From positions 2,268,501 through 2,332,500 of the forward strand of contig JAUOZS010000001.1 of assembly GCA_032334055.1 (NCBI GenBank): 64,000 bases of DNA, written 5' to 3'. The position numbers and the translations under genes were made by a program. Position 1 is the stretch's first letter. Each line of letters opens with the position of its first letter. The stretch is from Selenomonadales bacterium 4137-cl. GTDB lineage: Bacteria; Bacillota; Negativicutes; Sporomusales; UBA7701. The notes beneath the pieces are model-generated. The model was given only the letters and a program-made list of their open reading frames with translations, was not told where the DNA came from and made no database searches. This document shows, one piece after another, positions 53,530 through 62,364 of this stretch.

Positions 53530-55287
53530 TTAATGACGCGCCTCTTCCTTATCGTCTTTGTTCTTCACTTTTAGCCATTGCAACAAAGCATTCTTATAAT
53601 ATTCGATGTTATCTTTTTCCTCAAGATAGTCACTAGTGTTTAAAAGCCCACGTTCTTGCGTTAATCTAAAAATTTTGCCTTCTACGTTTCTATTGTGCAT
53701 TTCAGTAGTAGAAATAATCAACTGCGAGTCAACCGGCTGATTATTCAAAACAAAATCCCATATTGTGTTGATTTTTTCTATGGCTGGTTCCTGCTGAAAA
53801 ATGGCATCTAACACAATTGGAGCGGAAACAGTTCTTGAAAACTTAATAGAAACGTTATATATTGCGAAAACTTGTGCCAAAATAGCACACGGCAAATCAT
53901 TTCCACCACTATCAAAACTTTTCTTAAATTTTTTCAAATCTGCTTCCGAAATATCCGTGACATTTAAGGCGTCAAAATACATTTTCACTTTTTCCAAGTA
54001 TGTATCTATAATGATTTTTCCCTCTTTAGTAATAGCAGTTTGCTCCTTACGAATCTCATTTAGTCTTTTCTGAGCAACAATATAATTATTTTTAATAATT
54101 GTTAGCTCATCGTTCAACTCACTTAAAATAGATTTCGATCCTTCCGCTACAACAACTTCTCTAAAAGTTACTTTTTCGCGTTTTCTTTCTAGTATTTCAT
54201 TAATCTTAGAAACATAATCTTCAACACTTTTCAACTCATCAGTCAGCTTTTTAACCTGTTTTTCAATCTTATTTCTGTCTTCAAAATACCTTTGAATTGT
54301 ATCCTCGCACTCTTCTATTTCCGAATATATATTAAAGCGATTATGTATACTATTCTCATGGGGAGTACCGCAAATTGGGCATATTATAAAATCTTCAGAT
54401 ATTTCATTTTCAATATAGTCAACGTCTTTAATTAGTTCATTGTACACTTTTTCTGCAATAGCATGTAGCTCTTCAATCTCTCTCATCTGATTAAAGCAAG
54501 ATACAAGTTCTTCTTTTATTTCGTTGCGTTTATTCATTTGAACATTTAATTCATAAGTTAAGCCGGCCATCTCTTCCGCAAAAGCATCTAAATCAATATT
54601 GATATCTAAATAGTTGCTATATTTTTCAATGTGTTTTTTCGTAATTATATTTAACGTATTCTCTTGCCGTTTGTTTTCTTTTTGTTTGATTTCTAATTCC
54701 ACTTTTTCGTCAAGCAAATCGTAGTATCTAGGAGTTCTAACCCCCATATGATATAATAGAACTTCTTGTTTCCAATTCCCGCTGAAAATATCACTAAACG
54801 AATCCCAAGAACCAGACCAGCCTTTATCTTGATCAATATAAAATGGCATAAAAATTGCTCCTGGGTACGCATATACGACAGCTTCATCATCCTTTTTTAT
54901 GGGCATACGTATTTTGAAATTAAAAAGATCAATAAGAGACTCCCTTAGTTCAGATATATTGCTAAAAAAGGAAAGTTTACTATCATAGTGCATGACGAAT
55001 TTATCTTTATTTCTATAAATAACATACGTTTTACCGTCATATACAAAATTAAGCATTGTCGCTATTTTCAGGTTATCCCAATTAGTAGTATACTTTGATA
55101 GTTTTGCTCCCAGAGAATAATAAATAGACTTGATAAGTAAAGATTTTCCAGTTCTATTAATTGTAACCTTATCCGGGTCTGGGTCTTGGCCTGTGATAAT
55201 ATTTAATTTATTGTCAAATTCTATTATTCTGGCTTCTTCATTTTTTTGCGATATAACTACCAGTTTTTTTAGAATTAATCTTTTCAA
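53530..55287 (-). CDS. DUF2326-like ABC/SMC-type ATPase of a conflict system
   Basis: 585 residues from a TTG behind a G-rich ribosome site. The N-terminal lobe has a Walker A-like TINRTGKSLLIKSIYYSLG (about 42-60). A long coiled-coil region (about 190-430) is interrupted by a Rad50-hook-like IICPICGTPHENSIHNRF. The C-terminal lobe contains VSAPIVLDAIFQQEPAIEKI and a late beta/alpha end. It resembles DUF2326 ATPases of the ABC three-component (ABC-3C) systems. It is very AT-rich compared with flanking genes, so transferred. It would sense or move on DNA and control the nuclease encoded upstream. Confidence 0.85.
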   Translation of the reverse strand: MKRLILKKLVVISQKNEEARIIEFDNKLNIITGQDPDPDKVTINRTGKSLLIKSIYYSLGAKLSKYTTNWDNLKIATMLNFVYDGKTYVIYRNKDKFVMHYDSKLSFFSNISELRESLIDLFNFKIRMPIKKDDEAVVYAYPGAIFMPFYIDQDKGWSGSWDSFSDIFSGNWKQEVLLYHMGVRTPRYYDLLDEKVELEIKQKENKRQENTLNIITKKHIEKYSNYLDINIDLDAFAEEMAGLTYELNVQMNKRNEIKEELVSCFNQMREIEELHAIAEKVYNELIKDVDYIENEISEDFIICPICGTPHENSIHNRFNIYSEIEECEDTIQRYFEDRNKIEKQVKKLTDELKSVEDYVSKINEILERKREKVTFREVVVAEGSKSILSELNDELTIIKNNYIVAQKRLNEIRKEQTAITKEGKIIIDTYLEKVKMYFDALNVTDISEADLKKFKKSFDSGGNDLPCAILAQVFAIYNVSIKFSRTVSAPIVLDAIFQQEPAIEKINTIWDFVLNNQPVDSQLIISTTEMHNRNVEGKIFRLTQERGLLNTSDYLEEKDNIEYYKNALLQWLKVKNKDDKEEARH

Positions 55288-55378
55288 CCTTCCCCCCCCT
55301 TAGGCTTCTAATGATTTTTCTATATCTTTCATATTTAATTTCATTTTCTCTCAAATCTGCTGAGATAATCTTTTTCAT
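55238..55378 (-). CDS. 46-residue ORF bridging nuclease and ATPase genes
   Basis: Starts with ATG overlapping the nuclease stop (ATGA at 55375-55378) and runs 50 bases into the ATPase gene in another frame. The sequence is basic (MKKIISADLRENEIKYERYR, ending SYIAKK). Three-component systems of this kind carry a small middle component at this place; here it would be a very short or decayed version. It may also be spurious translation that only couples the two larger genes. Confidence 0.35.
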   Translation of the reverse strand: MKKIISADLRENEIKYERYRKIIRSLRGGKVEKINSKKTGSYIAKK

Positions 55379-56502
55379 GATAAAAATAACTCCCGTACTA
55401 TTACAACATAAAGATATTCTTTAGGAAAAATCTTTACTTCTCTTTTATGCTGTAGTTTTGTATATATAATTTCTGTAAACTCCTTGGAGTTATCAAATAC
55501 TTCGTTTGATATGATTTTACGTATTTCATCTTTGATACTTTGCAACGTCTCATCAACATTCATAGAATCCAGTTTATACTTTTTCCATTGCTGGCCAATT
55601 CTATTTACCTCGAATGATGAAAATCCATCATTCAATAAATAGGTTTTAATTTCATCCCATGAATCATCTTGCATTTCTTTGCTAAGCATGTTAATCCATC
55701 GTTTTACAGCATCCTTGGAAATTGATTTTCTTCTTTTAAGCTCGGCAATATTCTGCGCACTTTGTTCCCAATTATTAATTCTTTTTATTTCTCCTAATAT
55801 TGTATAAAATATAGTTTTCGTTTTTGATATAGAACTTTCTATTCCTTCGGAGCTTAAATAATTCACAAATCTACCAAGAATCGTGTCTTCATAATTCACT
55901 AAACCCATAAAGGATACGTTAAAATATATTAAATTTATACATTGGTTTTGACAAGATTCTTCTTCTAAATGGCAAGATTGGCACATACCTTTTTTTATTA
56001 TCTTTAACTGATCATCTGAAATTTCGCTTAAACTAATAACGGCTCTCTCTGTTGAGTTATCTCCAACTTTCAGTTCGCCAAAATCATAATTCTTATTAGA
56101 AACTAGGTGTACCCCTTTTGTTTCAGAACTAAATTTTGAATAATTATCAATCATTTTTTGGGCAATCGACATCTTGTTCGGATATTTATTTGCGTTTTTA
56201 GTAATAAAAGATGCTGTTAAATATCTGGACGGTTTATCATCTGTTTTAATTTGATAAAAATCTAAAGTTTCAGAATTCGAAGTAGATTCTAAAACTATGA
56301 CGTCATCATGAAACTCCATTAATAGTAAGAAATCCGATCCATCCTCGATTAATTCCAAGATGTGGTTAAATGCCCATACCTGCTGATAATTAAATCTATT
56401 GGCACTTCTGGCTCCTGCATTTTCACGTCGCGGGACTGCTAATAACCTTTCAGTCAACTCCAGAATAGTCACCACCTTACAAAAGCGGTAATTAATTACC
56501 AC
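55375..56502 (-). CDS. Cap4/DUF4297-like dsDNA nuclease of a conflict system
   Basis: 375 residues (start uncertain; GTG at 56502, or a GTG nine or ten codons in). The N-terminal domain has the restriction-fold nuclease pattern: an Arg/Gly/Ala-rich opening (NAGARSANRFNYQQVWAFNHILEL), acidic residues E63 and D66/D67 in LLMEFHDDVIV, and Q84-I-K86 in LDFYQIKTDD. The C-terminal helical part (about 190-375) has a CxxC-like CQSCHLEEESCQNQC segment and probably binds the partner. DUF4297 nucleases act in CBASS and in standalone anti-phage systems. AT-rich, co-transcribed with the DUF2326-like ATPase gene. Confidence 0.8.
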   Translation of the reverse strand: MVINYRFCKVVTILELTERLLAVPRRENAGARSANRFNYQQVWAFNHILELIEDGSDFLLLMEFHDDVIVLESTSNSETLDFYQIKTDDKPSRYLTASFITKNANKYPNKMSIAQKMIDNYSKFSSETKGVHLVSNKNYDFGELKVGDNSTERAVISLSEISDDQLKIIKKGMCQSCHLEEESCQNQCINLIYFNVSFMGLVNYEDTILGRFVNYLSSEGIESSISKTKTIFYTILGEIKRINNWEQSAQNIAELKRRKSISKDAVKRWINMLSKEMQDDSWDEIKTYLLNDGFSSFEVNRIGQQWKKYKLDSMNVDETLQSIKDEIRKIISNEVFDNSKEFTEIIYTKLQHKREVKIFPKEYLYVVIVRELFLS

Positions 56503-56637
56503 AAAGTCATTTCTTGGTACATTTAATCTATTCCTGCCCCGACATGTAATAATTTAATTAAACATCTACGGATTAAGTAAACTCTCGCTTAGAAAGGTAC
56601 AAGGGACCGTTTGTCGTATCATTTTCATTTTCCAGCT

Positions 56638-56662
56638 GATGGTGGAGGCAACCTCCACCATC
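56638..56662. repeat. Short perfect hairpin
   Basis: GATGGTGGAGG / CCTCCACCATC with a 3-nt loop, in the non-coding gap upstream of the nuclease gene. Confidence 0.6.
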
Positions 56663-56680
56663 CGTCCCCCACAAACAACA

Positions 56681-56705
56681 AGAGCCCACGAAATTGGCGG
56701 GCTCT
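56681..56705. terminator. Hairpin terminator-like element at the right edge of the AT-rich block
   Basis: AGAGCCC / GGGCTCT arms. GC content rises sharply just after this point. Confidence 0.5.
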
Positions 56706-56776
56706 CAGGTAATCCGATTTGCATGGTGGAGGCGAACCAAGCCGAACCCCTTTCCGCTTGGCCTTAAGCCAACCAG

Positions 56777-56985
56777 CGCCGCCGGCGGTTGGGGTGCGCC
56801 ACGTGAAGCGAGGCGGCGGCCGCTACTTGGCGAAGGAGCCGGTAACGGCGGCCGGCGCGAGCCATGGACGGCGAGCGAGCCGCTATCTGTCAGGAGACAG
56901 TTAGCGGCGTACGGCCAGCCGTCGGCGACGAGCCTAGTAAGACCGCCGCCGCAGCGTGTGGCGAGCCCCATCCGCCGGAAAGGCG
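56777..56985 (+). repeat. Intergenic hairpin repeat, family B copy 2
   Basis: Family B core (GCGGCCGCTACTTGGCGAAG, GCCGCTATCTGTCAGGAGAC, AGTTAGCGGCGTACGGCC) with complementary outer arms CGCCGCCGGCGGTTGGGG and CCCCATCCGCCGGAAAGGCG. Similarity to copy 3 begins earlier, at about 56725. The following 56986-57286 holds no supported gene; it is GC-rich with a CT-rich tract near 57070-57100. Confidence 0.75.
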
Positions 56986-57286
56986 CGGTGTAAACAGGCT
57001 AGGCTCGGTATCGCAGCGCGTCCGGCCGGAGCATCGGAGCCGGAGTTCGCGGCCCCGCAAGGTGGAGCCCCCCTCTCCCCTTTCCCCTCTCCCCTCCCGC
57101 AACCCTACGGCAAACACGCTAATATCAGCGTGGCGCCAATAACGGATTATACCCTGCGGCGCAAGTCCTACGGACTCCTCCGCTCCGCTGCGGCCCGCCG
57201 GTGCGCGCGCAAGGGACGGAACAATCAAGGGCGTCACGCTGTAAGACGGGTAAAGACGGCTAAAACGAGCCGCAGAAAGACAGCGA

Positions 57287-57317
57287 GGCTGCCAGGATGT
57301 TTTCCTGGCAGCCTTTT
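57287..57317 (+). terminator. Repeated terminator-like hairpin (first of three)
   Basis: GGCTGCCAGGA / TCCTGGCAGCC followed by TTTT on the plus strand, preceded by CGCAGAAAGACAGCGA. The same leader and stem recur at about 59502-59545 and 61901-61945. Confidence 0.7.
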
Positions 57318-57389
57318 CGCGCGTCAAACGGCGGGAGCTTTTCGGCAAACGGGATTCATACAGTGGTACAAACGAACCGTCCCTTTTTA

Positions 57390-59114
57390 TCAAACGCGGA
57401 ACTTCGCAACCGCAATCTGGAGATCTTGCGCCAGCTTTGCCAACGCTTCGCTGGAGGAGGCGATTTCCTCCATCGAAGCCAGCTGCTCCTCGGTGGCCGC
57501 CGAGACGCTCTGCGATTCTCCGGCTGACTTTTTGCTGAGGTTATCGATCTTCTTGACAGAGTCTACGATCTGCTGACTGCCACTCGCCATTTGCTGAACA
57601 GCGGCGGAAATCTCCCCTACTTGGCTTGATACCTGGGAAATCATATCCACGATTTCCCGGAAGGCGGTTCCCGCGGCATTGACCACTTCGGCCCCGGTTT
57701 TGACTTCGAGGGCGCCTTCGTTCATCGCCGCGACCGCTTTGTCGGTGTCGCCCTGGATTTCCCCTATCATTTCGGCTATCTTTTTGGCCGCTGCCTGCGA
57801 TTCCTCCGCCAGCTTCCGCACTTCCTCGGCCACCACCGCGAAGCCGCGTCCCTGCTCGCCAGCCCGCGCCGCTTCGATAGCGGCGTTCAGGGCGAGCAGG
57901 TTGGTCTGCCCGGCGATGCTGGCGATGGTGTCGACGATCTGGCCGATGTCTTTGGACTTTTCATTAAGGGTGGCGATGTTTTCGGCTACTGCCTGGGAAT
58001 TTATTTCTATCGCCCGCATCTGGGCCACGGCTTTGTCCACCGCAAGCCCTCCGTCCTTGGCCTTGCCGGCCGCCCGGGCCGACTGCTCCGCAACGCGGTT
58101 CGTGTTGGCGGCTACTTGGTTGATACCCGCCGACATTTCTTCCACGACTGCCGAGGCCTCGTTGGCCGCCGCCAACTGCGCGGCGGACGCGCCGGCGACT
58201 TCGCCGATTGAGGCCGCGACTTGGCTGGCAGCCTGGGACGACTGGGCGGCGCTGGCGGTTAGCTGTTGCGACGAGGCGGCGACTTGTTCAGCAGACTGGG
58301 ATATCCTACCGATCATCCCCTTTATGCCGCAGACCATATCGTTGATCGAGCGGGAGATGTCGCCAAATTCATCGCGGTTGGCCGCAGGTATCTGTTTGCT
58401 CAGATCGCCCTCGGCATAATATCCGGCTGCTACGCTGATCGATACCAACGATTTTTTTATGTAGCGCGGGATTGTCCCGGTCATTACCCCGGCAACGAGC
58501 AAAGAAAGGATGCCGATGATCAGGGAAATCATCAGAACATGCTGGACTTTTTGCTGGATGGTCGCCAAGCGGTTTTGGACGATGTTCGTGTTTTCCTCGA
58601 CCAGGCTGTGACAGCCTTTCATGATTCCCTGGGCGAAGGGCACGTACTTTTTGCCAATTGCCACCGACTGGGCCTGCAGGGCTTTGGCCCGCTCCAGGTT
58701 GCCCGCCTTTTGCTCTCGCATCTGTTCGCGCACAAGCGGGACAAACTCGGCCGACGTACCTTTTATGTATTCGCTTGTGTCACTGATTAATTTCTCCACT
58801 ACGGAGCGTTCATTCGCGTTTGTCAGCTCCAGGATCTGTTTTTCCATTTCCAGGGCGGATTGAAGTTTTTTGCTGAAGTTTTCGAGCATCTGCTCGTTGC
58901 CGTAAGCAACAAACCCCCGCGCCTCACCGATCGCGCCGGTATATTCGTTTTCGATCTTCAGACAGAGGGTCAGTCTTGTCGTTGCTTTCTGGAGGTCGCC
59001 GACCTGATCTTTTATGCCGCCGGCTGAGTAGTAGAAAAAGGCGCCCAGAATAACAACCATCAACATCATTGCAACAAAACCCAGAGTGATTTTTGTTCCC
59101 ACTTTTAGCTGCAT
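57390..59114 (-). CDS. Methyl-accepting chemotaxis protein
   Basis: 574 residues. N-terminal membrane helix ([25 protein letters not shown]), a helical-bundle sensor of about 160 residues, and a second membrane helix ([20 protein letters not shown]). A HAMP domain ([35 protein letters not shown]) and the cytoplasmic signalling coiled coil follow. The conserved tip is present ([46 protein letters not shown]). Ligand unknown; the four-helix sensor type often binds small organic acids or amino acids. The gene is bounded on both sides by related repeat blocks. Confidence 0.95.
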   Translation of the reverse strand: MQLKVGTKITLGFVAMMLMVVILGAFFYYSAGGIKDQVGDLQKATTRLTLCLKIENEYTGAIGEARGFVAYGNEQMLENFSKKLQSALEMEKQILELTNANERSVVEKLISDTSEYIKGTSAEFVPLVREQMREQKAGNLERAKALQAQSVAIGKKYVPFAQGIMKGCHSLVEENTNIVQNRLATIQQKVQHVLMISLIIGILSLLVAGVMTGTIPRYIKKSLVSISVAAGYYAEGDLSKQIPAANRDEFGDISRSINDMVCGIKGMIGRISQSAEQVAASSQQLTASAAQSSQAASQVAASIGEVAGASAAQLAAANEASAVVEEMSAGINQVAANTNRVAEQSARAAGKAKDGGLAVDKAVAQMRAIEINSQAVAENIATLNEKSKDIGQIVDTIASIAGQTNLLALNAAIEAARAGEQGRGFAVVAEEVRKLAEESQAAAKKIAEMIGEIQGDTDKAVAAMNEGALEVKTGAEVVNAAGTAFREIVDMISQVSSQVGEISAAVQQMASGSQQIVDSVKKIDNLSKKSAGESQSVSAATEEQLASMEEIASSSEALAKLAQDLQIAVAKFRV

Positions 59115-59339
59115 TATTTTCCTCCTATGCGCTTCCGCTATTTTGTCGCTGCAAGTTGTCGCGTCGAGATAACATTAGGCGCAGGCGACTTGCAAAAATT
59201 GTTGCTATTAGATAAATTCTGTCGATTTATGTATAAACCTCTTAATTTATAAGAAATAACGGTCACGAGTCGGACAATGAGACCCTCTTTGTATCATGCC
59301 CGCTTACCTAGTCCGCGGATTTTCGGCTATTTCGAATTT

Positions 59340-59545
59340 GCAGGGTAGAGACGAACCAAAAACCGAACCCCTTTCCGTTTGGCCTTTAGTTAACCAGCGC
59401 CGCCGGCGGTTGGGGTGCGCCACGTGAAGCGAGGCGGCGGCCGCTACTTGGCGAAGGAGCCGGTAACGACGGCCGGCGCGAGCCATGGACGGCGAGCGAG
59501 CCGCAGAAAGACAGCGAGGCTGCCAGGATGTTTCCTGGCAGCCTT
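59340..59545 (+). repeat. Family B copy 3 fused to the repeated terminator (deletion derivative)
   Basis: The first part (59340-59503) follows 56725-56882 closely (CGAACCCCTTTCCG, GGTTGGGGTGCGCCACGTGA, GGCGCGAGCCATGGACGGCG). At CGAGCCG it jumps to sequence equivalent to 57268 onward (CAGAAAGACAGCGAGGCTGC). It therefore looks like copy 2 with about 390 bases removed between two CGAGCCG sites. The rest of the 59115-59561 gap is AT-rich and gene-free. Confidence 0.75.
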
Positions 59546-59561
59546 TTCGCGACGAGAAATT

Positions 59562-60476
59562 TTAATCGGGTATATTTCTCCTGACGCTGTCGATGAACTC
59601 GTGGAGATCATCGTTCAAAACCGTTGACGCATGGGTTATATATCCCAGTTTGACATAGCCCTCGTAATGGGCGATCGGGCGGCTTATGATTTCCTGGTCT
59701 TGATACCCGTGGGGAAGAATGCCGCTGCCGATGGAAAACGCGTCGGTGTGAGTCAGCAGGTTGATGATTGTGGCGCGGTCCTCGATGTAAATGCTTTTCT
59801 GGGTCGGGGCGAAGCCGCGAAGGATCACTTCCTCCGAATAGTCCAAGGCCGCAAACGCCTCGCGCTCGAAGGAAATGAACGGGTATTCCTGCATTTCGCG
59901 GATTTCGATCTGTTCTTTGTTCGCCATGGGGTGGTTTTTGTTAAAAAAGACGCATGGGGTGATGCGGGCGATTTCATGGAATTCCAGCTTTTTGCTGGAC
60001 AAGACTTTCTTGATAAACCTTTCTGTCATGTCGGAAATGTAGATAATACCGATATCGCTTTTTTTATCGAACACGTCGCTGATGACGCGGTACATCCCCA
60101 CTTCGCGGACGTGAAGCTCGTATTTTTCGGGCTTTTTACTGTAAAAAAACTCCACGAAGGATTTGATCACAAATGGGAAATGCTGCAGGGAAACGCTGAA
60201 GTGGAACGTCGGGCTGAACTTCTGGCTGGAGTACATCTCCAGTATCTTTTCTCTTTGCTCCAGCAGCGGCTTTACGTAGCCGATAAATTCCTTGCCGGCG
60301 TCGGTGAGCTCGACGCCCTTGCTGTTGCGGATAAATATCGTTATGCCTATTTCCGCCTCCAGTTCTTTCAGCAAATTGCTAAGATAAGGCTGGGCGACGA
60401 ATAAATTTTTCGTGGCTTTGCTGATCGAACCACACCGCGCGATCTCCAGGACGTACTTGATCTGCTGGAACGTCAT
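59562..60476 (-). CDS. LysR family transcriptional regulator
   Basis: 304 residues from the ATG at 60476, eight bases behind GGGGGG. The N-terminal helix-turn-helix is typical (FQQIKYVLEIARCGSISKATKNLFVAQPYLSNLLKELEAEIG), followed by a two-lobe effector domain (about 90-300). It is divergent from the methionine gamma-lyase gene with 198 bases between, the classic LysR arrangement, so it probably controls that gene and itself in response to a sulfur amino acid or related ligand. Confidence 0.93.
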   Translation of the reverse strand: MTFQQIKYVLEIARCGSISKATKNLFVAQPYLSNLLKELEAEIGITIFIRNSKGVELTDAGKEFIGYVKPLLEQREKILEMYSSQKFSPTFHFSVSLQHFPFVIKSFVEFFYSKKPEKYELHVREVGMYRVISDVFDKKSDIGIIYISDMTERFIKKVLSSKKLEFHEIARITPCVFFNKNHPMANKEQIEIREMQEYPFISFEREAFAALDYSEEVILRGFAPTQKSIYIEDRATIINLLTHTDAFSIGSGILPHGYQDQEIISRPIAHYEGYVKLGYITHASTVLNDDLHEFIDSVRRNIPD

Positions 60477-60554
60477 GCTCAATCCCCCCGATGCCAGGCA
60501 TTCACTTTGATAATAGTCGATGGATGTCGGTTAGCCGCGAAAAAGGCTGTTTTT

Positions 60555-60608
60555 CGTATTTTTAATATATACGTATTTGTTATGGCCGGCAATAGCTTAT
60601 TCGTATTT
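60555..60608. promoter_or_regulatory. Repeated CGTATTT motifs in the LysR/lyase intergenic region
   Basis: CGTATTT occurs at 60555-60561, 60572-60578 and 60602-60608, the middle one within an ATACGTAT palindrome. Three copies in 54 bases between divergent genes suggest a regulator-binding array. Confidence 0.5.
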
Positions 60609-60674
60609 ATTGATTATCGGCCGGCTGTGCTATATTTGGGGTGAATAGCCATTTTAAACGGGGGGATTCGATTT

Positions 60675-61868
60675 ATGAAAGAAGCAAACCAGGGTTTTGG
60701 CACTATCGCGATTCACGCCGGGAACGCCAAGGACAAATCCTACGGGGCGCTTACCGCCCCAATTTGCCAATCGTCAACTTTCGTCTTCGACGACTGCGCC
60801 CAGGGGGGCCGGCGCTTTGCCGGCGCCGAGGGCGGCTTTATATACACCCGGCTGGGGAATCCCACGACAGCTATGCTGGAAACCAAGCTCGCCGCCCTAG
60901 AGGGCGCGGAGGCGGCCGCCGTGACTTCCTCGGGAATGGGCGCGATCTCCGCCGTTTTTTGGACAGTGTGCAGGGCGGGCGTGCACGTCATCGCGGATTC
61001 GACGCTCTATGGCTGCACGTACGCCCTGTTGTCGCACGGGCTGACGCGGTTCGGCGTGGAGGTCAGCTTCGTCGACACCGCCGATATTGCCCAGGTCAAA
61101 GCCGCCCTTCGGGATAACACCGTGGCGATCTATTTGGAAACGCCGGCCAATCCCACCCTCAAGATTACCGATATCCGCCAGGTTTGCGATGTCGCCCATA
61201 ACTTCAACAAAAATATCCGGGTCATTTGCGACAACACTTTCGCGACGCCGTATCTGCAAACGCCTTTGGCCCTTGGCTGCGACATCGTCGTACACTCGGC
61301 GACCAAGTATATCAACGGGCACGGGGACGTCGTCGCCGGCGCCGCCCTGGGCGCGAACGATTTTATCAGCGAGCTTAAATTGTTTGGCATAAAGGATATG
61401 ACCGGCTCTGTTATCAGTCCGCATGACGCGTATCTGGTTTTAAGAGGGCTTAAAACCTTGGAGATCCGCATGGACCGGCATTGCGCCAACGCAAAAATCA
61501 TCGCCAGGTATCTGAGCGAGAACCCCAAAGTCACAAAGGTGTACTTCCCCGGTCTCGAAACCCATCCGGGCCACGCAATCGCCCAACGGCAAATGAAGGA
61601 TTTCGGCGGGATGATTTCCTTTGAGGTGAAGGGGGGAAAAGAGGCGGGGATCAACCTGCTGGACAATTTGGACCTCTGCACGCTGGCGGTCAGCCTTGGC
61701 GACGCGGAAACCCTGATCGAGCACCCGGCGTCGATGACGCATTCGACATACACCGCCGCCGAGTTGAAAAAGGCCGGCGTGCCGGAGGGGCTGGTACGGA
61801 TTTCCGTGGGGCTGGAAAATCCGCAGGACATTATCGCCGATCTGGAACGCGGATTTTCGAGGATATAA
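60675..61868 (+). CDS. megL: Methionine gamma-lyase (Cys/Met-metabolism PLP enzyme)
   Basis: 397 residues behind GGGGG. Cys/Met-metabolism family motifs: YTRLGNPTTAMLETKLAALEGAEAAAVTSSGMGAI, VICDNTFATPYLQ (Asp to the cofactor), and SATKYINGHGDVVAG with the Schiff-base Lys. The STLYGCTYALLSHGL segment keeps the active-site Cys that marks methionine gamma-lyase among relatives. It cleaves methionine to methanethiol, 2-oxobutyrate and ammonia; cystathionine lyase activity cannot be excluded. Divergent LysR regulator; own terminator. Confidence 0.9.
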   Translation: MKEANQGFGTIAIHAGNAKDKSYGALTAPICQSSTFVFDDCAQGGRRFAGAEGGFIYTRLGNPTTAMLETKLAALEGAEAAAVTSSGMGAISAVFWTVCRAGVHVIADSTLYGCTYALLSHGLTRFGVEVSFVDTADIAQVKAALRDNTVAIYLETPANPTLKITDIRQVCDVAHNFNKNIRVICDNTFATPYLQTPLALGCDIVVHSATKYINGHGDVVAGAALGANDFISELKLFGIKDMTGSVISPHDAYLVLRGLKTLEIRMDRHCANAKIIARYLSENPKVTKVYFPGLETHPGHAIAQRQMKDFGGMISFEVKGGKEAGINLLDNLDLCTLAVSLGDAETLIEHPASMTHSTYTAAELKKAGVPEGLVRISVGLENPQDIIADLERGFSRI

Positions 61869-61916
61869 AAGCGTCATGATGGCTTACTTACAATAACAGC
61901 GCAGAAAGACAGCGAG

Positions 61917-61945
61917 GCTGCCAGGGTGATCCTGGCAGCCTTTTG
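61917..61945 (+). terminator. Terminator after megL (repeated type)
   Basis: GGCTGCCAGG / CCTGGCAGCC with a 5-nt loop, then TTTTGTT; preceded by the shared CGCAGAAAGACAGCGA leader. Confidence 0.88.
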
Positions 61946-62043
61946 TTAAACGGTATTTGCCTTTTTTCCGGTACCAAAGAGGGCGGTGAAACATAGTATA
62001 CGGTGGGTTTTAGTGGTTATGTTTCTGGAAGGAGGGATTTCCA

Positions 62044-62160
62044 ATGGGCCGAGGGTTAGGCAGTTTCGGCGGTTGCGGCAACAGCGGGGTTGTGGTCGTT
62101 ATCATCATCATCATCCTGCTGTTGCTTTTCACGGGTGAAGGCGAAAACGGTCTGTTCTGA
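62044..62160 (+). CDS. YjcZ-like small Gly-rich membrane protein
   Basis: 38 residues, ATG behind GAAGGAGGG. The layout is a Gly-rich head (MGRGLGSFGGCGNSG), one hydrophobic helix (VVVVIIIIILLLLF) and a short acidic tail. This is the pattern of the YjcZ family of tiny sporulation-associated proteins in Bacilli and Clostridia; the match is by layout only. Confidence 0.65.
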   Translation: MGRGLGSFGGCGNSGVVVVIIIIILLLLFTGEGENGLF

Positions 62161-62322
62161 GTTTTGTCAGCTACCGACCGCATGTCAGCAAGAAGGTTGG
62201 TTTTCCGATGTCCAGTTTCCTGCGGAAGGGGTCTCAGTCGTCTGGCTGGGGCCCCTTGCCTCGTTACTGGGATCGATCAGCCTGCCGGCAAGGTGACCGC
62301 GGGGCGGCAGGAGTCAGGCGCG

Positions 62323-62358
62323 AAAAAAAACTCCCTCGCCCACTGGCAAGGGAGTTTT
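62323..62358 (-). terminator. Terminator after the zinc-ribbon gene
   Basis: AAAACTCCCT / AGGGAGTTTT arms with further pairing inside; a run of T's follows on the minus strand. Confidence 0.88.
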
Positions 62359-62364
62359 GCTCTC

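Noticed and set aside
56488..56501. GGTAATTAATTACC palindrome as a defence-module operator
   Set aside because: It overlaps the uncertain start of the nuclease gene in an AT-rich stretch where short palindromes arise by chance; no regulator gene is present.
56694..57576. Several overlapping plus- and minus-strand frames in the gap upstream of the chemoreceptor
   Set aside because: They fall in repeat and hairpin sequence, lack ribosome sites and disagree between repeat copies.
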